DNA from: Dioszegia crocea
Taxonomy: Eukaryota; Basidiomycota; Tremellomycetes; Tremellales; Bulleribasidiaceae
DNA: 34,714 nt
Assembly (NCBI GenBank): GCA_001600615.1
Contig: BCKK01000001.1
Coordinates: 76,455 to 111,168, forward strand
Reading direction: 5' to 3'
Shown: piece after piece, positions 22,961 through 34,664 of the stretch
How the letters are laid out: the number at the start of each line of letters is the position of its first letter
Position numbering within the stretch: the stretch's first letter is position 1
Translations under genes and position numbers: made by a program
Notes under the pieces: model-generated
What the model saw: only the letters and a program-made list of their open reading frames with translations
Database searches by the model: none
What the model was told of the DNA's origin: nothing

Positions 22961-24098
22961 GTGCATGCCTATCAGCTTCACCGCTTTAAGCAATAGAGCG
23001 ACGTGATATGAAGCGTTGTGTGGAGGGGGAGGCAGCCGGAAGGAGAGAACGGGAACCAAATCCTGTGTGGTCGTTAGGCCAAGGGGCGTGAAACTGAATA
23101 ACTCAATTACTGCTTGGGGTATCAAAAAACGAAGGGAGTCGGGGTGACCTCCGAAACGCTGATTTTGTAGCTGACGGCCCTGAGACACGGTCCGCAGTGA
23201 TCTAGCGACTCACTCCGCGTTATCGTGGTTTCGGGATAGGGCATCTCCCCCAACCTCATCGCATTCTCGCAGGGAGCCCGTCCAAATCTCGCAGTGCTTC
23301 GAAGCGGGATGAGCATGATGGCCGTTAGAGAGGATGACGGCGCCATTGTGGTCACTATGACTGACGATCGGTCTCCTCTCGAGTTGAAAGGGGAGTTCGA
23401 GGAGGGTGTAACAAAAAAATGCTTGGTTCGCACGGCAGCAGTTGCGGCTAGCACTTCCGCCTGGGCCGAGAGGAGCTGACAAGCCGACGACACTCTAGGT
23501 ATAGAGCTTGGAATGGCTCGAGATCGTCGGCAATACTGGGCTTGAAGTCGTAGGATAATGGGGAAGCAGCTGGATTGCAGTTCTGAATATCGTATTCGGT
23601 AATTCGCTGTTGTGGGATTGCGGCGTCTATAGCTTTTAGTTCACCAGTTCACCCTCTTTTAACAGATTCAGACGCCTAGGAGTAATTGACTCCTCCTACG
23701 TCTTTGCGCTCGGAAAGTCTGTACAGGGCTGTTTTGGATACGAACAGGTCGAAGGTGGGGGTAGAGGCGATCATCTGATCATCCGATCATCTGATCATCG
23801 ACGTGGACTAGGAGGATGTCAATGAGGCCTAGCATCCCCACTTGGAGGATCGTCATTTGCGTAGTCCTGTGGGAAGGCTAGAATGACGGATGGCGCCAGA
23901 TCATGAGGTATGACGTCTTCGGGTGTGTCCAGCATTGTCGCGATGCGGCCGTAGCGCTCGACGGGTGGCCGATCCCGGACGGCACATTCGACGGCGGGGT
24001 CGGGCCCTGCAGCAGGAAACTCTGGCTTGGGATCCGGGGCTTGGTCGCGTTCGAAATTCCCTGTGCTCACCCGCGCCAGCACGGTCAACGGGCATCGT
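22961..24098. other. Region between UGD1 and second GT90 gene, no assigned gene
   Basis: Open frames at 23122-23493 (-), 23210-23482 (-) and 23819-24277 (-) show no domain I can name. A 4x8-bp tandem repeat lies at 23769-23800. No RNA gene seen. Confidence 0.35.
23769..23800 (+). repeat. 8-bp tandem repeat, four units
   Basis: Four adjacent GATCATCN units (T, C, T, G at the last base). Confidence 0.9.
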
Positions 24099-24446
24099 TC
24101 AGTCGTGTTTCTGATCTTTTGGCTTCTTCTTGCTGTGCTTCTCCCCGTGGACCGGCAAGTACAATTTCGGCCTCTTGCTCCTTCTGCGCGTGATGACATT
24201 CCTCCTCTCATCCGTCCCATTCCAGTCGTGCCGAGTGGCAGCCTCCATCTCGGCCGGCTGGATGTTCTGCCTGACAAATCGTTGAGAGGGAGAGAGGGGC
24301 TTAGGTTCGACTTTCGATGGTCTTTCCAGTCGTTCCACTGTCAAGGAGGATGTGGCAGTGAGAGGTATTGTCTTGATAGCCAAGGAGCCGGCCTGGACGC
24401 ATCTAGGTTTGAATTCGAAGGGAGAACGGTGAGCGCAAACCGTCAA
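24099..24446 (-). CDS. Unrecognised basic open frame, possibly an exon
   Basis: An uninterrupted 115-codon frame whose product is strongly basic at its C-terminal half (RRRSKRPKLYLPVHGEKH followed by KKKPKDQK). An overlapping frame in another phase runs on to 23819 and ends in an acidic, Pro-rich tail; an intron near 24060-24100 could join them. I do not recognise a family. It could be a fragment of a transposable element or a small nuclear protein, or chance. It lies just downstream of the second GT90 gene on the same strand. Confidence 0.25.
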   Translation of the reverse strand: MTVCAHRSPFEFKPRCVQAGSLAIKTIPLTATSSLTVERLERPSKVEPKPLSPSQRFVRQNIQPAEMEAATRHDWNGTDERRNVITRRRSKRPKLYLPVHGEKHSKKKPKDQKHD

Positions 24447-24619
24447 TTGGGTTAGGAGGGCGCGAGCGAAGACTTAATTGGCAGGAGGGGGATGGAGAAT
24501 GTTGAGTTGGAGCTCGTGCCAGCGCTCTAAGAACTTGAAACAGGACCCTGCCTCTACATCATTCTCTATAGATAGACCCAGAACCGTCTCGGTCCGGACT
24601 GATACGTCCATCATGAGCC

Positions 24620-27477
24620 TCAATCCAGCCGAAACGTGGCTGCGACTCGATCGTCCGACCAGGCCCGCCGGTACTGCTCATAAGCCTTAAGTCCATCCGA
24701 GCCAGCATTGAAGGACTGACCTCGAGAAGCAGCAAGAACATGTATACTCTCATATCCTCATACCTATACTCATCAGCTTGATGTCTTTGGGGTGAATTAT
24801 TGATTACCCACCTCAAACGATTAATCGCAAACTCCCTCCCTCGAGCAGCGATCTCCTCCGCTACCCTATCCCGCTCATCCAATACCGTCCTACGCTCCGG
24901 GGTGATCTCGCCAGTATGATCCTCGGGCGTGCCTGTGAAGTACGCCATGATGTCGTACAAGTCGGCAAAGTCGTATCGGCCTGGAATGTAGTGGTACCAA
25001 GGAATGGCTTGAGGCTGGCTGAATCAGCTCTGATCACCTCCACAAGGAGACTCGCAGTGCTCACCGTCCACCATTCGGGCTGTGTGGATCAGCTGATACC
25101 TCCGATTGTATAGCATAAAAAGCTCACATAAAGTGTAACCTTGATCACAACGTTGTTCTTCGACAGTTCCTCGCGCCATCGCGTCGTCCATCCAAACCCA
25201 TCTACGTCAAGTCGATATTTGTGCCTGCAGAAATCAGCCATACCTGATATTAGGAAAGCCGATTGCGTACTTGATGTCATACGCCGTATCTGAGTTTGGG
25301 GCGAAGTCGTATTCGGCGTCCAAGACCGCAAAGCATTGGTCGTACTGAGGACAATTGGGCCGCCGAACCCCATCGTCGTTATCGCAGTAGAAGAAGGGCG
25401 AGAAGTGAGCCCCACACTATCTGTTTCAACTAAAGGCGATATCATCAAGCGGCAACATACCGGCCATGCTCGTTTCTGTCCTGTCAGTACTTTATCAGAC
25501 ATGATCATTGCCCAATCCGCAAACAATATGCTCACCGAAGCCACAAGCGATATATCCAGATAAGTCGCCCGTAACACATCCCTCTCCTTCCACTCCCTCC
25601 TGACTCTGTCGTCCACATCCAATAGCACAGGGCTCGCCTTGTCTTCTGCGGTGCGTACGCCGCTCTTGACGTCCGCTGCGTGCTCACGCCGTCCGCTGGC
25701 ATAGTCCGACAGTCGGAACCGCTGTGATGCGCGCCAGTCCCACTTATCGTAGAAGAAGGCAGAGTTGGGGTTTCCGCGCCACCACAAACGGGACTCGGTC
25801 TTCGATGACCAGGGCGTGTGCGAAGCCAGGCCTAAAAGGATTAGCATCAAAATCAAAGGAACATGATTCGACAGGCTAATTTAAAAAAAAACTAACGGTT
25901 CCTTTCGACTGTGGTTGGGCCGATGATTTCGCCTCCACCTATTGGCTGAAGTCTAAGCTTCTGCGGCACCTCTGCCCGCCTCTTCGCGTATGTAAAATTA
26001 CTTACAGAGTTGAGCGAGGCAAGAGGTAACAGACCGCGGATAGTCCATTCCTCCTTCATAAGCAATTCACCATTCTCCCCATCAGTTAGGCTTCGGGGCA
26101 AAGAAAAACAAGTTGACGGACCTGACGGAGATGCTCCGGATGTCTGCACGGGTCGGCATAGACCATCGGCTCGTCAATAAAGCTGGACTGCTGCTCGTTT
26201 GTTTGGTTTACCATCCAAAGTGCATCTTGCCCGATATGCCTGTTCAGCTCCGGGTCGCAGGCCGGGCCCCTATTTATCAGCTAACTGGGTCGACCGAGCC
26301 AGGAACGAGGGTTGCTCACCAGCCCTGCTTGGTCCCCTCCTCCGCTTCCAATACCATAAGCTCCTCTTCATCCCATACTTTGAGGTTAGCCATCATAGCA
26401 CCCGTTTGATTGCCAGCTCACATACCCTTTCCCGCTTTGGCCAATTCCCGACTTCGCCCTAGGATCTTGGCCGATGGGGGATGATGAGAGACATCGTCGA
26501 CCCATACCGCCAGCATCATCGGTTCATCGGGGTTTTGGCTGGGCGGCAGATATTCTGCGTCGTCCCTGGACAGCTGGACCCACTCTCTACAGCTGAGTCA
26601 GCCCCAAGCAGCATCTACTGCTCTTTGCCTCTGTTTCCTCCGCGCTCGATGTCGCTACAGATCTAAAACTCACTCGTGTAATGTTTTGAACGTGGTTATC
26701 CCATCCCATATATACGCAGGCTGTATCCGCTCCTCTGGCTTCTCCGCCTCGGGCTTGTACTCGATCCCAAATACGCCTCGTTTATGTACAAGCTCGCGTA
26801 CGCGTTGACGAAGCAGTGGTGCCGGCAGTGCCAGGAAGGGAAGGATGGAGGATTGTGCGAGTGGATATAGCGATGGCACAGCGGGGGCGTCCAAGCCAAC
26901 GGCCAAGGTATACCTACCGCATCAGCTTATTCGCCCTTCCCTCCACGAACGCAGCGCACCACTCATCAAAACCCTCCGGCGGTTCCATCCCGTACGCATC
27001 CCTATAGTCATGCACGGCATCTGCTAGCGTCTTCACACCTGCTTTCTTCCTCTCGAGCGCCTCGGCTTTCGCTCGGCCTCTTTCGACCATCTCTTCAATT
27101 GGGTGTCGGCCAGTCTTTCCCAGGTCATCGACATATGCCACGCCATCAAGGTATCGTATTTTGAGTTTGCCGAACCCAGATGAAGTGGTCAGGCGATGCC
27201 ATGGTATCTCTGCGATGGCTGGAATCGGTACGGTAAGGATTCCGAGCGCGCCGCCTAAGTAGAGAACCGAAAGGATAAAAATGGCAAGGTGTATTGAGAG
27301 ACGGGCAAAACGCGTACGTGGTCTACTTGGTCGTAGATAGGTGTTCATCCTGCTGGCTCGACGTCGGAGGGCGAAGGAGCGGTCTTTCGACGGGAGAGCC
27401 GCCGTCTTGCCCCATTTTGAGGGTTGATGCAACCGTATAATTGCCACGTCATCAAAAAGCTTCGCTTCCGTAGCCAT
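24620..27477 (-). CDS. CAP10-like GT90 glycosyltransferase, paralogue 2
   Basis: Fifteen exons on the minus strand (26960-27477, 26674-26913, 26426-26586, 26320-26377, 26122-26269, 26006-26074, 25897-25945, 25536-25831, 25461-25475, 25271-25416, 25128-25224, 25065-25079, 24812-25014, 24721-24763, 24620-24673) give about 703 aa. Exons 3-15 have exactly the same lengths as in the gene at 5942-8622, so the two are intron-for-intron paralogues. The N-terminus is about 53 residues longer, with a basic cytosolic tail and one membrane span (about residues 65-86). Signatures are RYLDGVAYVDDLG, PPEGFDEWY, LWWRG (about 431-434), LDVDGFGWTTRW, PEWW and YEDMRVYMF. It is a predicted luminal (Golgi) GT90 glycosyltransferase; a xylosyl donor is plausible from family members and from UXS1 nearby, but not shown. 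All splice sites look usable, unlike paralogue 1. Confidence 0.9.
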
Positions 27478-27932
27478 CCACTTGTAGATTTGGTCTTCTT
27501 ATACCGGTCCTAGGTCATGCAGTGGGTAATCGCATGCAGTAAACAAGCCCCAGCAGATCACAGACCCGCCGAATGATACATATCCTGTAAGGGCGATTCG
27601 ATCAGGCGATCCTATAGATTCCTTCCTCTTTCATGTCGCGTGTCGTCCTATCCCTGAGTCTTCCCATCAAATGCTTGGGACTGATTATTTCGTGGTGGCT
27701 TCCCTCGACGGCACGTATATCCTTTCCCGATTCGACCCGATTGACAAAAACAACAAGGTCTTAGTAGTGATTATTATGCATAGGCACATACCAAAAGGTA
27801 CAATCAGTCGGCGTAAGACAAGCCTAAACTACCACTCCTTGTTCCCTGTCCCCATGCATCCCATGGTTAGGGAGTGTATGATCAGCATACGTTGGAGCAG
27901 GGAAAGGGGAATCCTTAGCAAGTAATCGCGTA
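27478..27932. other. Upstream region of second GT90 gene
   Basis: No gene supported; the frame at 27671-27925 has no recognisable features. It lies between the GT90 start and the 228-bp shared block, so it is probably promoter sequence. Confidence 0.4.
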
Positions 27933-28160
27933 TTGTCATATGGAATATATCACACATCAACACTTTCTCAATCCTCCCTCCTCATTCCTTCAATTCGCCA
28001 CACTCGGTATTATAGTTACTTACGTTAACCTGGACGCGATTGACTTCTATCTCGCAGATTTTCATCCCCCTCATCTTTCAACCGCTTTTATATATCCTCA
28101 TAGTTACCATCTACTCTTAATCGCCGCGCAGTTCCTCAAGCACCACAGTCACGAGTCCCT
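27933..28160 (-). repeat. 228-bp TATA-containing block, copy 2
   Basis: Inverted match to 4324-4551. On the minus strand it presents TATATAAAAGCGG about 610 bp upstream of the GT90 start at 27477. Because one copy sits near each GT90 gene with its TATAAAA facing that gene, it may be shared GT90 upstream DNA rather than a UXS1 promoter relic. Confidence 0.65.
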
Positions 28161-30197
28161 GTGACACGTATCTAATTGAGTTAGAGCTATTGCTACGACT
28201 TGCTCCAGACCTTCCTTACGGGCCCTCTCACATAATATCTAATGCCTTTGCTTAGTCTTGCCGCGCATGACTACATCAAGGTTGAGATCACACTATGCCC
28301 CGTAGATTCTCGCCAGGTCAATCAGCATGGCATCAATCCCGCCCTGCCCACCCTCATCGTCAGATCGCCTAATGAGGCACCTCCGAACGCCGCCAAGCTA
28401 TTCCCGACATCGAGGTACTGGATGTAGGCGGTGTGGAAGAAGGAGAGCTTGATGACGGTGGCGGGTTTGATTCAGCTTCGGACGCTTCCGAGAGCGACCT
28501 AGAGGAAGGAATGGACTGCACCTAAAGTAATCCAGGGGTTGAAACTTAGGCTTCAGACACGATGGGCAACGTTCTGACAGCTGCGCAGACCAGACTACGC
28601 CATGATGCGTCTCCCATTAGAATGATGAGCGCTTGACAACGACACAATCCGTATGCTTCGCTGACAAGACAGCTGCACGATTTGGGACATATCGTACATC
28701 ATAGCCCGCAGAGAAAGCAATGATTTCACCGGCTTCGCGAGGAGCACTAGCCGGAGCTGAGGGGCCGACCATTGTCCCTGTTGAATGGTCACTAGATGGG
28801 ATTCAAAAGGATACGCAATGGCGCTGGATCATTCTCAGGGAGAATGGGTCTGCACAATTTGTCTCTGTTAATCCACGCTGATCAGCAGACGATCTTAGCG
28901 TTTACTCGGTCCGTTTGGAAAGGCCAATGGGACGAACCAAAGGCTTTACCTGGTCCAGACAGTGTCCATTATTCGCCGCTTCGACCTTCGAAGCGCTTGC
29001 CGAAACCGTACAATCCTGGCAATATTCATGGTCTTGACCCATTCTCGTCAACTACTCTATCTGAATCTCATTAAGATCCAAACGGCATAGTATCGGTAAG
29101 TGGTCTAAGACCCGTTAATCTTCGGCGCCATAACTCATAAGACTACTAAGTTGTTACACGTTCATTAGAAAATTAACATGCAGGCAAGTTCAATGCCTCG
29201 CCACATCGCTGAAGGATTCTCTCGGCATTCCACGTCTGATATGTTCTAGAGGTATGAACAGAAGACTAATACTGGAAAAGCTTCTCAGGGTACTGTGTTA
29301 TGTAATAGCTATATTCTAACACAAGCGACGATGATGCACTGGTCATCTACTCGGCCTGGAGGGCCTCACGGATAGGGCGGTAGGCATTCGAGAAAGGGAA
29401 CGCTCCCAAGGGATTCGCCTTGACGGACGCCTCGAAAAAGAAGAAAACAACAGGGCATGAAATGGGGAGCAACCGGGACGATAGGGTTTGAGCACTAATT
29501 GCAACCACACTTGGCGCAGCGGTGTAGTGAGGACAAGTGTGTTCAGACCGTCAGCGACCATGCGACGATTGAGGGTGTTACAGCCTTCAAAGGTCAAGGC
29601 TAGTAACGACCTTTTAAGCTCCAGACCGCTAGTCCTTGGCGCCTGTCTCGACCAGCCTGAGCACCGGCCCTAAACCGCCCTTGGAGTTGACGCCAAGCTA
29701 TGGATTTAGGCAGCCTCTGCCTCCCCACCGCCCTCAACGGCATTCTGTACACTACCTCCTCAACAGCTATCGGTCTGGTCCCTCCCGCAATGCTCAGCTC
29801 TTCTTTCTTCTACCACGGTGTGATCCGACTCGCACAGAGTAGCTCTACTCCGGGTACCGTACCGTTAACTATTTGGGTTGTGAAGACGTGGAGTAAAATG
29901 AGGACGAGAAGGGATTGTTTACGACGATTGCAAAAGTAAGACTGTCCAGCGCCTGAGCTCTGGGCAGGTGTCCTTATTGAAGAAGTTGAAGGTATGCTGC
30001 GATCAGCTTTTTTCTCTGTAGGGATTACTGGGTCGGGCCAAATTTCAAGGCTAAAAGGATCATGCTCCCCTCCAAGCGTTGGCTCTTTGGGAGGCGCTCC
30101 CAACCTCCGAGTAGAGGGGCCCCTTGCCCTTTCCCGCTCTGCCCACCTACCTATCTTCCCTCTTTTGACCAGCTTCTTGTTGGATATGCACTCTAAT
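28161..30197. other. Gene-poor region with unassigned open frames
   Basis: Frames at 28796-29074 (+), 28595-28792 (-), 29343-29597 (-), 29700-29939 (+) and 29810-30250 (-) show no family I recognise. A minus-strand stretch near 29580-29343 (TFEGCNTLNRRM, then in another frame NAYRPIREALQAE to a stop at 29354) looks like the decayed or spliced 3' end of a gene, but no upstream part could be traced. The acidic frame ending near 28527 is likewise unidentified. Confidence 0.3.
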
Positions 30198-30545
30198 CTG
30201 AACCAGGGTTCAGTACTACGACGGAGGAGTAGGGAATAGAGACGATGCATGGGCTCACCTGAACCAGGGTTCAGTACTACGACGGAGGAGTAGGGAATAG
30301 AGACGATGTCTAACTACCCTACTCTATCGGCTGTACTAAATACTGAAGGCGAGCTACTGCGGGACTGACACGCCAAGAACGCTACTGATAACAAATCTAA
30401 AATAAGGAGGAGAACAGCCAATCTCAACGCTACACCGCCACACCGCCAAGCATCCTTCTCGCTTGGCCTGCTCCTTATCTCCTCTGCCTTATCTTCCCCA
30501 CGGGCCATCGGAGTTACTCGGCGTACCATACTCCGACACTTCTAT
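30198..30545 (+). repeat. Dispersed repeat family 2, copy 2, with 61-bp tandem unit
   Basis: Opens with two copies of a 61-bp unit (starting at 30198 and 30259, each beginning CTGAACCAGGGTTCAGTACT), then continues in parallel with 15225-15440. The repeat immediately precedes family 3 sequence, so families 2 and 3 may be two parts of one larger element here. Confidence 0.7.
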
Positions 30546-30639
30546 GCTCAGAATACGGAGTCTATTGTGCCGCCCGTTACCAAAGTGCCAGGCGGTAGGA
30601 ACCATCATAGCATAGGGTAGTTGACCGTCACTCCACAGG

Positions 30640-31260
30640 CTTGTCCGAGCTTCCAAACTGATTTGGGCGGATGTCCTACTTTAACGAGAGCGAGGAAGGA
30701 GGGAAGATTGTCGGGAGATGGCGCTGAGACATATACTTGGGCGCAACGCCGGGCAGCACCTACGCAGAGCGCATGGAGTTCTGAGGGAAGGAGAGTATGG
30801 AGTTGCTGAGATAATGGAGCGGAAGGAAAGGAAGGATTTGAGGGGGTCAACGTGTATTTTCGCCTCCGCAACAGGTCACGGTGTCCTCAGGCGCCGCTAA
30901 TACAGGCCTCCTGTATCTCCTCTTCCTCTTGAACTAGGCCCGTGACCCTCGTTGCAAGGCTTATCGCGGAGTCTTTCTTCCCTTGGTTCTCCCACAAGAG
31001 CTATTCTCGATGTTCCCCATATTGTTCGGCTAATGGGCTAGGCTCGAGTTCCGGTCGATCCGGTGTGAAAGGACGATCGCGGGAGGAGCAGGCTGGGCGG
31101 TGTGGGGCACGAGGTGTTGAGTGGACTGGCTGGGGTAGGACACGATGTGCTTCTGAAGTGGGTTCTTTTCCTGTCCTCACCGGAAGTTCAACAAAAACTA
31201 CCGCTCTCGGTCGTCTGGTGAGGCTCTAAGCATATGACCGGAGGGCTGATGGTCACCTAT
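30640..31260 (+). repeat. Dispersed repeat family 3, copy 2
   Basis: Diverged same-strand match to 22350-22960 (landmarks listed there). No intact coding frame. Confidence 0.5.
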
Positions 31261-31603
31261 TTTACTGTTTGTAAGAGATGCGGGATGTATTCGCAGACCT
31301 AGGTGAGCCAGGTTTCGAATATAGGCACTATGGCCGGAGGGGCGAACTCCGATTATGGGTCGTATTTCAGTTACTGCTCCATGTATTGACCGCCATCGGA
31401 TGGAGAGAATCGGGATGACCCGGGCCGCAAGTACTGTAGTCATCGGCTCTGAGGCCTGAGGCGCGGTTCATTGCGTGGATTTGGCGCGTACGACGCTTGC
31501 GGTGTTGGAGTTAAAGTTTTACCACGGAATCAATTCCTAACGAGACGGCAACGAGCTGTAAGGTCTCAGTCGGCTTCAAACATCATGCAAGTTTGCCTCC
31601 AGC
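31261..31603. promoter_or_regulatory. Upstream region of GT18-like gene
   Basis: No gene recognised between the repeat and the ATG at 31604. No clear TATA box. Confidence 0.3.
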
Positions 31604-33525
31604 ATGCGAATCAGATCAGCCGACTTTAACGCATCTGTAAGCATGCCCCGCTTATTTCGTTCTCGACGCTTGGCGCGGAGATCATGCGTGTTGGCTTTGG
31701 CTCTCATTATTTTCCTTGTAGTATCCAGCTACGAACGTGGAGCCCAATCGTCGCAAGAGGATGTCTGCCGGACGTGGGATCCCTCTCTATCCCCCTTCGA
31801 GTACCCAAATTGTCTCAGGGCACGGCAGTACATCGAGATTCTCAATTTCAGACAACATCACGCTCGGTTGAAGTGATTTGTCTCGCTATGCCATCCAGAG
31901 AATATCTGCTAACACCACAGGTGGCATCGTAGCTACGTTCTTGACGTAGTTGACGCGCTCGAACAGTGTGTCAGTGGACAAAAGCATTGTCCCGACAGGC
32001 CGCTTATCATTTCCGGATGGCACTATCATCGGTCAGGCGTGGAGGGCCATGTATCAGGCGAACAATTCTGGATGGGGAGTATTGTGCGTCACATCACCTC
32101 GTCTCGTCATCCAATTGACAAAGCAGCATCCTCTTGTCCTTGAGGAAGGCTACCTGGTGATGCTGGATGAGGCGAACGCAGTGACTCTTTCCAAGCTCTT
32201 CTCAGAATCGCTGTGAGTGGACGCTTCATTCAAGTACCGGGACTGACATCCAGCCATATGCTTTGGTTGGAGGATAAAAACGTCTTGGAGTGCATCACCA
32301 ATCCGCGATGCATCCGACAGCAAGACTATAAGCCCGCTACCGATGCTAGGTTCCGGCACAACTTGACGAATATCCCGCTCGACCAGATAGGACGTACGGC
32401 TCTTTTCCGGATATTCGCGCCTACTTATGTGAGGAATTCAAGCCATGTATTTCAGGGACAAACAGACTCATTGGACAGTGGGGCGCAAGGCCGAACGGGC
32501 TCTGGCCGCGGTACGACTACGACATCCCGGAAGAGGACAGTCTTTCGTGGAGTTTTAATCCCCTAGGGCAAAGATGGGTTGTCTCGTATGTGCGATCTCA
32601 CCCAATTCGGACAGTTGATGACGCTTAGACCCTATCCCTACCCTGGGCATACTTATTTACCGTTTGATTTGGAGGGGAGATGTCCATCAGTGAACCTGAA
32701 AGCGGATCAACCACGCGATAAGAGCGTTTTAATTCTCGCGAAAGAGGCTCGTAAATCTCGTCTCTTGAGTTTCCGAAGATCGAGACCTAACAGTCAAGAT
32801 TATTTCCACTATCCTCAAGCGAGCGATCTTACGAAGACGTGGGGTCGGCTCAATTCAGGCTTGAATGATATAGGACACAGCTTTCTCGCCCTCTGTGAGG
32901 ACACCGATAGTCACAGGATACCAAGCGGTATCGAAAGAAGGACACGCCTGTCACCCGATGAGTATCAGCAGCTCATGTTCCATACCAAGGTCTTGCTTGG
33001 AATAGGCAATCCAGCAATCTCCCCAAGTCCATACATTGCAATGTGAGTGATGTGTCGAACAAGCTGACATTAAGGTGCCATGGCGTGGTTTCGGTTCTGC
33101 CATTCGAAGGGGAAGCATCCTTTGATTTAGGTTGGGATTTGTATCGAAGGTTAGTTCTCCGGGTTTCAGCCTCCAATAACCCCCAGGGGTCAGCATGGGC
33201 CTTTCGCCACACTCGGCGAACCCTATGCCTATTCTTACCGTTCCAACGATGTTGATGATCTTCTCGCGCAGCTGAAGAGAGCTATAGAGCGTCCAGTCCC
33301 GTCTTAGTCAGTATCGAAGCATTACGTTATGTCTTCTACCGCTGACTATCCAGTATGCACCCCAACAATACTCGAACCGGAGCCAGTTCTCACATCAAAG
33401 ACTTCCTGGGATATGACTATGAAGGAACCTATAACAGCATCCGCAAAAAGAACGGCGGCCCGCCGCCATACGTACCCGATCATATGGTGGAGCGTTGTTT
33501 TGAGCAAGATCAGTGTAGATTGTGA
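31604..33525 (+). CDS. GT18-like (MGAT5-type) glycosyltransferase
   Basis: Nine exons (31604-31866, 31921-32083, 32124-32212, 32254-32393, 32456-32585, 32629-33042, 33075-33149, 33187-33306, 33354-33525) join in frame to about 521 aa. A basic N-terminus and one membrane anchor (about residues 24-39, CVLALALIIFLVVSS) mark a type II Golgi enzyme. The C-terminal half resembles the GT18 catalytic domain of alpha-1,6-mannoside beta-1,6-GlcNAc transferase: YPGHTYLPFDLEG, SVLILAKEARKS, a QQLMFHTKVLLGIG segment (about 374-387), PAISPSPYIAMCHG (about 390-403), RRGQHGPFATLGEPYAY and an AIERPVPSYM element. Fungal GT18-like proteins are known but poorly characterised; the sugar transferred is unknown. 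The join 32083/32124 and intron 32394-32455 are chosen because they alone restore frame. The ATG at 31643 is an alternative start. Confidence 0.75.
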
Positions 33526-34664
33526 TCATGGGATTTCTATGTACAAATGTTGGACTCCCAAAGTTTGGCTAGGTTGGCTGTGGCAAGGTATATCATTAGC
33601 CACACATCACCGAGAAGGTCAAGGTCAGGTTGATGACGCATTGATAAGGTAGCAAGTCTATAGGTATCTCGCCACATCCATTCGCATGAGAAGACAATCT
33701 CTGCAATTCCTCTGACTGTATCCGTATTCTCAGGTCTACTTATTCGAGGGTATGACCGGTGTCAGTACGATTGCGTACCACAGTATGCATTGGCGTTCTG
33801 AAGGCCTGGGCGCTCTGGTGATTTGTTAGTATTCTTCTTGAAAACCGACGCATCAAACGCTGCCAAACAGTGACTATGAAGGAACTGGGCTAAGCCTTAT
33901 ATGACTCTTCGCATTAGCTCATCACTTGAGGATGTTGAGAAGTGAACTGCTTGTGAGATGATTCGCAAAAAGGGCCCCCGTCCCTGGTCCCTGTGATCCA
34001 TTACCACGCAAACTCCTCAAATCACGGACGTTGCCGTTCTACAGCTTTCAGGCATTACTAGCAAATGGCTTGGCGGATCGAGGTTGAACCTAAAGTATAA
34101 CCCGTTGAGCTTGAATCCGCTGCCGGTAGCAGATCACCTCGCGGCCTTGCGACGAGCGGAATAAATACCTCCCTATCCATCCCATTTGCTCGTCTCTAGC
34201 TCCGCCCCAAGCAAGTCACGGCCCCATACCCATCCTACGATGTCCCTCGGTCGGGTCTGCACTGGATCGTGCTATATGCGAATTAGCACAGGAGGATACG
34301 AAGTTGCTGTCTGGCCTGGGTGCGATGGCCTTTCACAAAAGGCTACTGACGAGCTCGAGGTCCGGCGCGGGGTTGTGTTGCTTATTTGTGGCCGCGGCTA
34401 TGTTTGATCCGGCCGGAGCGAACTGGGGAGAGAAGCTTGCCGCAAGCCTGTCCACGTAAGCTGATTGTCTCAGCCAGATCACCTGTTGCACTATACGAGC
34501 ATACTACACCTAGCTATTTTCACCCCGACTGCCTAGTATATGCCCCGTATTGAGATTAGGCGAAACGTCTGAATGACGTGATGTGCCGTTATGTCGTCAC
34601 TGCTACATACGTACAAAGTGGCGACATGTAGCTTAATAGATAGCCTCACAATTGGGCTACATAA
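33526..34664. other. Intergenic, downstream of GT18-like gene
   Basis: No gene recognised; the frame at 34186-34407 has no recognisable features. A short LTR-like remnant lies at 34527-34546. Confidence 0.4.
34527..34546 (-). mobile_element. Short remnant resembling the solo LTR family
   Basis: The minus strand reads GGGGCATATACTAGGCAGTC, one mismatch from the LTR core GGGGTATATACTAGGCAGTC. The match is about 20 bp only, so chance or a truncated copy are both possible. Confidence 0.35.

Noticed and set aside
32394..32628. Frameshifts in the GT18-like gene
   Set aside because: Three apparent breaks disappear with introns at 32084-32123, 32394-32455 and 32586-32628, each with GT...AG ends and correct phase.
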